Source: Thermoplasmata archaeon (GTDB taxonomy: Archaea > Thermoplasmatota > Thermoplasmata > UBA10834). From it: a stretch of DNA of 33,152 nt. The DNA is taken from the NCBI GenBank assembly GCA_025457815.1, contig JALOTQ010000008.1:1-33152 (forward strand), written 5' to 3'. A program made the translations under genes and the position numbers. Shown in pieces: positions 27,741 to 33,152 of this stretch. Numbering within the stretch: the first letter of the stretch is position 1; the number at the start of each line of letters is the position of its first letter. The notes under the pieces are model-generated. The model was not told the DNA's origin, ran no database searches, and saw nothing but the letters and a program-made list of their open reading frames with translations.

Positions 27741-30413
27741 CTACATCTCCCCCTCGCTGCCGCCACCGCTCTCGAAATCGGGCTCCTCCATCTCGGTCTC
27801 GCCCTCTTCAGTGGGCGTCTCGAGCAGGTCCCTGTCCTGGATCCCGTAGCTGAGCGCGCCCTTCTCCTGGACCTTGGCGATTAGCTCGCCCTGGTCGCCC
27901 AGCACGGTGAGTATGATGTCGTCGACATCGACGGGGTCCCCGCCGACGCTCCTCATCGGGTCGATCCCGTCCTCGCCGTACTTGAACTGAATGATGGTGC
28001 CCGCGGTGTTCCTCACGGAGCCGTCCTGCATGACCTTCAGGTCCTCGAGCGCGTTGATGAGCCGCCTCTGCATGTACCCGGACCTCGAAGTCCTGACCGC
28101 AGTGTCGACCAGGCCTTCCCTGCCACCCATCGAGTGGAAGAAGTACTCGGTCGGCGTGAGCCCGCTCTTGTAGCAGTTCCTGACGAATCCCCTGGCCTCG
28201 GACCCAAGGTCGCCCTTCTGGAAGTGCGGCAGGGTCCTGTTCCAGTACCCTCTGGACAGACGCTCTCCTCTGACCGCCTGCTGGCCGATGGCGCCCGCCA
28301 TCTGGCTCAGGTTCAGCATCGAGCCCCTCGCGCCGGACCGGGCCATGATGACCGCCGAGTTCTCGAGGCCGAGGTGCCTGCCCGCGATCTGACCCGCGGT
28401 GTCTCTCGCCTTGCCCAGGACCTTCATGATCTCGACCTCGAGGGTCTCCTCGAGGGACCGGCCGGGCATCTGCTCCAGCTCTCCCCGCCTGTAGGCCTGG
28501 ACGTGTTCCTCGACCTTCATCCTCGCCTGGGTCATCGCGTCGTCGATCTCGCGCTTGGCCTGGTCGGGGATGTCCTCGTCGTCGATGCCTGTGGTGAAGC
28601 CCCTTACCGTGATCGCGCCTATCGCGAGCTTCGTTGCCATGTCGATGAACTGCCTGGACTTGTCGGGACCGTAGTCCCTCGACAGTTTGTCCAGGATCCT
28701 TCCCTTGAACGCCCCGACGGCCTTCTCGTCGATCGTACCCATCAGGAGCCTCCCGTTCCTGACGACCACGAAACTGTCGTGCTCGCACTTGTCCTTCTTG
28801 CAGTTGGAGCACTTCTGACAGATGGACGCCTTGAATGTCATGTGCAGGTCCGTCGGGAGTATGAGGCTGAACAGCTGCTTGCCGGTCCAGTACTCGACTC
28901 CGCCAGCCGCCTTGGGTTTCGGCAGCTTGACATCGCCGATCTTCTCGATTATCTTGAGGGTCTCTTCCCTCGTGAACCTCGAGTCACCGTGCGTCAGCAG
29001 GAACGAGCCCGTGATGTGGTCGTGTATGCCGCCTATGACGGGCGCGCCCATCCTCGGGGAAAGTATGTGCTCCTGCACTCGCATGAGCACCTTCGCCTCC
29101 GCCCTCGCCTCCTCGCTCTGGAGAACGTGCAGGTTCATCTCGTCCCCGTCGAAGTCCGCGTTGTACGGCGGACAGACGCAGAGGTTGAACCTGAAGGTCT
29201 TGTAGGGCATCACCCTGACCTCGTGGGCCATGATGGACATCCTGTGCAGCGACGGCTGCCTGTTGAACAGCACGATATCGTGGTCCATCAGATGTCTCTC
29301 AACCGTATACCCGGCCTCGATCGTCTCAGCGACGGTCTCGGCGTTCTTGTCGGTGACCTTTATCCTTCGGCCGTCGGACCTGATGACGTAGTTGACTCCG
29401 GGCTTGTATTCGGTACCTGTCGGAGCGGGCCCGCGCTTGCACATCTCCTTGGCCTTATCCAGGTTCCTCTCGGTGACGTGTATCGGCACCGTGAGTTCCC
29501 TTGCCGCCTCGACGGGCACTCCGACCTCGTTGATGGACAGCATTGGGTCCGGAGAGATGACCGTCCTCGCGGAGAAGTTGACCCTCTTACCTGACAGGTT
29601 CGACCTGAACCTGCCCTCCTTGCCCTTGAGCCTCTGGACGAGAGTCTTGAGGGGCCGGCCTGACCTGTGCCTCGCGGGCGGTATCCCTGAGGTCTGGTTG
29701 TCGAAGTAGGTCGTCACGTGGTACTGCAGCAGTTCCCACAGGTCCTCGACTATCAGCTGGGGAGCACCTGCGTCCCTATTCTCTCGCAACCTCTGGTTGA
29801 TCCTCAATACGTCGACGAGTTTGTGCGTCACGTCGTCCTCGGACCTGTCGCCCGAGTCGAGCGTGATCGAGGGCCTGACCGTGACTGGCGGAACGGGCAG
29901 TGCCGTCAGCACCATCCACTCCGGCCTCGAAACGGTCGGAACCGTCTGGCAGTGCGGGCACGTGGTCCTCGCCGCCGCGTCCCTAGCCGTGTCCTTCGCG
30001 ACCGTGGCCTGGTCCAGGGTGTCCGCGCCGAGCTCCTCCATCTTGTCCCGCTGCTTCCTGTACTCCTCGGCCTGCTCGCCCGTGAGCAGCAGCCTGCCGC
30101 AGGACCTGCAGGTCGACTGCAGCAGCTTCTTGATCTCCTTCACGTAGCCGACGTGTATGACCGGCATGGCGAGGTCGATGTGCCCGAAGTGTCCGGGGCA
30201 CTCGTCGACCTTCTTGCCGCAGGTCTTGCACCTCAGCCCAGGCTCGATGACTCCCAGATGCGGGTCCATGAGGCCCATGTCAATCGGGAAACCGTCGTCA
30301 TCGTACGTGTCCGCGGTGATGATCTTGGTCGCGGACATCTTACGTATCTCATCAGGCGAAAGGTGTGCGAACTTGATCGCCGCTATGCGCTTCGTAACTC
30401 CGGTGACGTTCAT
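27741..30413 (-). CDS. rpoA1: DNA-directed RNA polymerase subunit A'
   Basis: [58 protein letters not shown], catalytic [10 protein letters not shown]. Confidence 0.98.
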   Translation of the reverse strand: MNVTGVTKRIAAIKFAHLSPDEIRKMSATKIITADTYDDDGFPIDMGLMDPHLGVIEPGLRCKTCGKKVDECPGHFGHIDLAMPVIHVGYVKEIKKLLQSTCRSCGRLLLTGEQAEEYRKQRDKMEELGADTLDQATVAKDTARDAAARTTCPHCQTVPTVSRPEWMVLTALPVPPVTVRPSITLDSGDRSEDDVTHKLVDVLRINQRLRENRDAGAPQLIVEDLWELLQYHVTTYFDNQTSGIPPARHRSGRPLKTLVQRLKGKEGRFRSNLSGKRVNFSARTVISPDPMLSINEVGVPVEAARELTVPIHVTERNLDKAKEMCKRGPAPTGTEYKPGVNYVIRSDGRRIKVTDKNAETVAETIEAGYTVERHLMDHDIVLFNRQPSLHRMSIMAHEVRVMPYKTFRFNLCVCPPYNADFDGDEMNLHVLQSEEARAEAKVLMRVQEHILSPRMGAPVIGGIHDHITGSFLLTHGDSRFTREETLKIIEKIGDVKLPKPKAAGGVEYWTGKQLFSLILPTDLHMTFKASICQKCSNCKKDKCEHDSFVVVRNGRLLMGTIDEKAVGAFKGRILDKLSRDYGPDKSRQFIDMATKLAIGAITVRGFTTGIDDEDIPDQAKREIDDAMTQARMKVEEHVQAYRRGELEQMPGRSLEETLEVEIMKVLGKARDTAGQIAGRHLGLENSAVIMARSGARGSMLNLSQMAGAIGQQAVRGERLSRGYWNRTLPHFQKGDLGSEARGFVRNCYKSGLTPTEYFFHSMGGREGLVDTAVRTSRSGYMQRRLINALEDLKVMQDGSVRNTAGTIIQFKYGEDGIDPMRSVGGDPVDVDDIILTVLGDQGELIAKVQEKGALSYGIQDRDLLETPTEEGETEMEEPDFESGGGSEGEM

Positions 30414-33152
30414 TTCAAGTCCTCCAGCTGAAGGCGCATGGCGACCCCAAGCGAGAGCAGCTCGTCGAGGAGCAGCTTGAACGCGTACGAGGTCTGCACC
30501 TGGTATATCTTAGAGTTGTTACCGCAGACCGGGCATCTGAGCGAGCCCCGCCTGTCCAAGATCGCGATGTGGCCGCAGTTCGAGTTGCCGCAGACGTACT
30601 GCAGCGTGCCGTCCGACTCGTCGAGCAGCCTGTCCTTGATGACCATGGCTGCGCCATGGCCTATCAGACAGTCCCTCTCCATCTCACCGAACCTCAGGCC
30701 GCCCTGTCTCGAGCGTCCCTCAGTAGGCTGTCTCGTGAGTATCTGGACCGGGCCTCTGCTCCTGACATGTAGCTTGCCGGAGACCATGTGGTGCAGCTTC
30801 TGGTAGTAGATGACGCCGATGAATATCTCGGCCTCGATCTTCCTGCCCGTGAGGCCGTCGTACATGACCTCCTTGCCGTTGTGCTTGAAGCCGTTCCTGA
30901 CGAGAGAGTCCCTGATAGCCTCCTCCCTCTCGCCGCTGAACGGCGTGCCGTCCATGAACCGGCCCTCCATCGAGCCGACCTTGCCGCCAATCATCTCGAG
31001 CACGTGTGCGACCGTCATTCTCGACGGGATGGCGTGCGGGTTGATCAGCAGGTCCGGCACGAGGCCGTCCTCTGTGAATGGCATGTCCTCCTGCGCGACC
31101 AGCAGTCCGACGACCCCTTTCTGGCCGTGCCTGGATGCGAATTTGTCGCCCAGCTCCGGGGTCCTCTCGTCCCTCACCTTGACCTTGACGAGCCTCGAGC
31201 CGTTCTCAGACTCTGTCATCATGACGGAGTCGACATAGCCCGTCTCGCCGGGCCTGACTGTCACTGAGGTCTCACGCCTCTTCTGGGGCGTCAGGAAGTC
31301 CGCCTCTTCCTCGAGGAATCTCGGGGGAGAGGTCTTGCCTATCAGCACATCGCCGCCGCCGACGGCGGTCTCGGGGCTGATGAGCCCGTCCTCTCCCAGG
31401 TTGCTGTACGAGAGGTCCGCCCTCGCGCCCCTCACGTCGGGGCTGGGTATCTCGAAGTGGTCCTCCTGGCCACCTGGGTACCTGCGCTCCTCCGCCCTGT
31501 AGGTCCTCATGAACGTGGACCTGCCGAGGCCGCGCTCCACGGAAGACTTGTTCATGATGACCGCATCTTCCATGTTGTATCCAGCGTAGGAGACGATCGC
31601 GACGACGAAGTTCTGGCCCGCCGGCCTCTGGTTGAAGTAGACGAAATCCATGGCCTTGGTCGTCGTCAGGGGCTTCTGCGGGTAGTGCAGCAGGTGGCTC
31701 CTGGTGTCCGGCCTGATCCTGTAGTTGGACGAGCTCAGGCCGAGGGACTGCTTGGCCATGCCGGACCCCATCGTGACCCTCGGGCTCGAGTTGTGCTCGG
31801 GGTACGGGACGAGGCCGGAACAAACGCCGAGTATGACCATCGGGTCAATCTCGAGGTGCGTGTGCAGGTCCGTCAGCATGGACGGCACGTGCATCAGGCC
31901 GCCGCAGGCCTTGCATTCCAGCGTGACCTTGCCCTCGTCTCCCGGGTTCTTCCACTCGACGTCGATCTCGGACAGGAACTTGCCGCAGTGCTCGCACTTC
32001 TGGGGAGTCTTGTACGCGAACACGGCGATGTATGTGTCCTCCTCCTCCTCGGCGTCGATCCACTCGACGACGCCCTCGCGGATTATGTCGGACCATCTGA
32101 CCTTCTGGCTCCGCATGTCCTCGATGTGCTTGTGCGTGAGCATGGTCTTGCCGTGGCGCACGACGAGCATCGGCCTCCTCAGCCGGCCCTCGTCGCAGTT
32201 GATTATGATCTCGTTCATGTTGTCGTCGAAGCGCACGTTCACCTCGTGCGACAGCAGTCCGGAGCGCCTCCTCTGGCGTATCTCCTCGACGAGCTCCTTC
32301 GGCTTGTCGTGAAGGCCGATGAGGTCTCCGTTGACGTACACCCTGGTCTCCGTGGTGTACTGCTCGCCGACCTCCTTGACGCCCAGGTCCTTGAGCAGCC
32401 AGATGACTTCCTTGTCATCGTAGCCTTCGGACACGTCAATGATGAGGGCGCAGTTCTTGACCAGGCCGCAGTTCTGCCCTTCAGGGGTCTCGTTCGGACA
32501 GAGCCTGCCCCACTGCGTCGGGTGAAGGTCTCTCGCCTCGAAGTGCGGCTGGCTCCTCGTGAGCGGAGACGTCACGCGCCTCAGGTGCGACAGGGCGCTC
32601 ATGTTCGAGGTCCTGTCCAGAAGCTGCGACACGCCCGCCCTGCCACCGACCCAGTTGCCCGTCGCGAACGCGTGCAACAGCCTGTGGGTGAGCAGGTCCG
32701 GCCTTATGGCCGACGATATCTTGAGGCCCTTCTTGCGCGTGTACCCGCGCTCCAGCTGGTACTTCAGGTCCTTGATGAGGTTCGTGAACGCTACCCTGAA
32801 GAGGTCCTCCATCAGGTCGCCTGCGAGCTTCAGCCTCTTGTTGGCGTAGTGGTCCTTGTCGTCCTCCTTCCTGTGGCCCAGCTCGAGCTCGAGGATGGTC
32901 CTCGCGACTCTGCCCAGGAAGATGGACTTCTTCATCCTCGCGTCAGCGGTGTCTCCCAGGTGCGGCAGGAGCGACCGGTCGATTATGCTCTCGACCTTCT
33001 TCGCCCGGTACTCCTTCGCCTGGCCCGTCGCGAACTTCCTCTCGAGGAACAGTATCGCGTCCTCGGTCGTGTATATGCCGTTCGGGGGGTACAGCTTCTT
33101 GTTCTGGCACTCCTCGATGTTGGCGTACACGATGTTGGCCATCTGCGGGTCG
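30410..33152 (-). CDS. rpoB: DNA-directed RNA polymerase subunit B, N-terminus beyond window
   Basis: [71 protein letters not shown]-type C-terminus. Frame is open to the window edge. B''- and B'-type regions are continuous. Confidence 0.97.
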   Translation of the reverse strand, partial: DPQMANIVYANIEECQNKKLYPPNGIYTTEDAILFLERKFATGQAKEYRAKKVESIIDRSLLPHLGDTADARMKKSIFLGRVARTILELELGHRKEDDKDHYANKRLKLAGDLMEDLFRVAFTNLIKDLKYQLERGYTRKKGLKISSAIRPDLLTHRLLHAFATGNWVGGRAGVSQLLDRTSNMSALSHLRRVTSPLTRSQPHFEARDLHPTQWGRLCPNETPEGQNCGLVKNCALIIDVSEGYDDKEVIWLLKDLGVKEVGEQYTTETRVYVNGDLIGLHDKPKELVEEIRQRRRSGLLSHEVNVRFDDNMNEIIINCDEGRLRRPMLVVRHGKTMLTHKHIEDMRSQKVRWSDIIREGVVEWIDAEEEEDTYIAVFAYKTPQKCEHCGKFLSEIDVEWKNPGDEGKVTLECKACGGLMHVPSMLTDLHTHLEIDPMVILGVCSGLVPYPEHNSSPRVTMGSGMAKQSLGLSSSNYRIRPDTRSHLLHYPQKPLTTTKAMDFVYFNQRPAGQNFVVAIVSYAGYNMEDAVIMNKSSVERGLGRSTFMRTYRAEERRYPGGQEDHFEIPSPDVRGARADLSYSNLGEDGLISPETAVGGGDVLIGKTSPPRFLEEEADFLTPQKRRETSVTVRPGETGYVDSVMMTESENGSRLVKVKVRDERTPELGDKFASRHGQKGVVGLLVAQEDMPFTEDGLVPDLLINPHAIPSRMTVAHVLEMIGGKVGSMEGRFMDGTPFSGEREEAIRDSLVRNGFKHNGKEVMYDGLTGRKIEAEIFIGVIYYQKLHHMVSGKLHVRSRGPVQILTRQPTEGRSRQGGLRFGEMERDCLIGHGAAMVIKDRLLDESDGTLQYVCGNSNCGHIAILDRRGSLRCPVCGNNSKIYQVQTSYAFKLLLDELLSLGVAMRLQLEDLK

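Noticed and set aside
28134-29594. 486-aa plus-strand ORF antisense to rpoA1
   Set aside because: High-GC shadow ORF. The opposite strand encodes unambiguous RpoA', and the translation has no recognisable family and is biased toward R/V/L/D/H.
27741-33152. Possible inteins in RpoA' or RpoB
   Set aside because: Conserved catalytic blocks ([25 protein letters not shown]) are uninterrupted. The RpoB insert is too short and lacks intein splice-junction features.

Overview
Archaeal chromosomal window, high GC, with tightly packed genes, frequent ATGA/TGATG stop-start overlaps and TATA-type promoters. The gene set is split RpoA'/A'', an apparently unsplit RpoB, GatDE, ThyX, STT3/AglB and ribosomal S17e/L30e. 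This fits a Thermoplasmata-like euryarchaeon, but that lineage call is inference only. Most of the content is housekeeping: a 5'-truncated MttB-like methyltransferase, tRNA-Arg(GCG), an ABC-2 exporter, S17e, ThyX, TraB, a HAD phosphatase, Pcm, a zinc-finger protein, an MBL hydrolase, rhomboid, a PrmC/HemK2-like methylase, GatE/GatD, PurD, translin, thioredoxin, PyrF, a radical SAM protein, NusA, L30e, RpoA'', RpoA' and RpoB. No CRISPR array, transposon or prophage was seen. The most unusual items are: (1) a giant STT3/AglB oligosaccharyltransferase with a ~1250-residue C-terminal beta-sandwich extension, translationally coupled to a CARDB-like membrane-anchored protein; (2) departures from the usual RNA polymerase architecture, namely a zinc-ribbon-like insertion in RpoB, a ~45-residue shortening in RpoA' after the CPHC zinc motif, and an HhH-like N-terminal extension on RpoA''; and (3) a single-nucleotide frameshift within rpoA2. 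I did not identify a clearly novel defence or mobile system.
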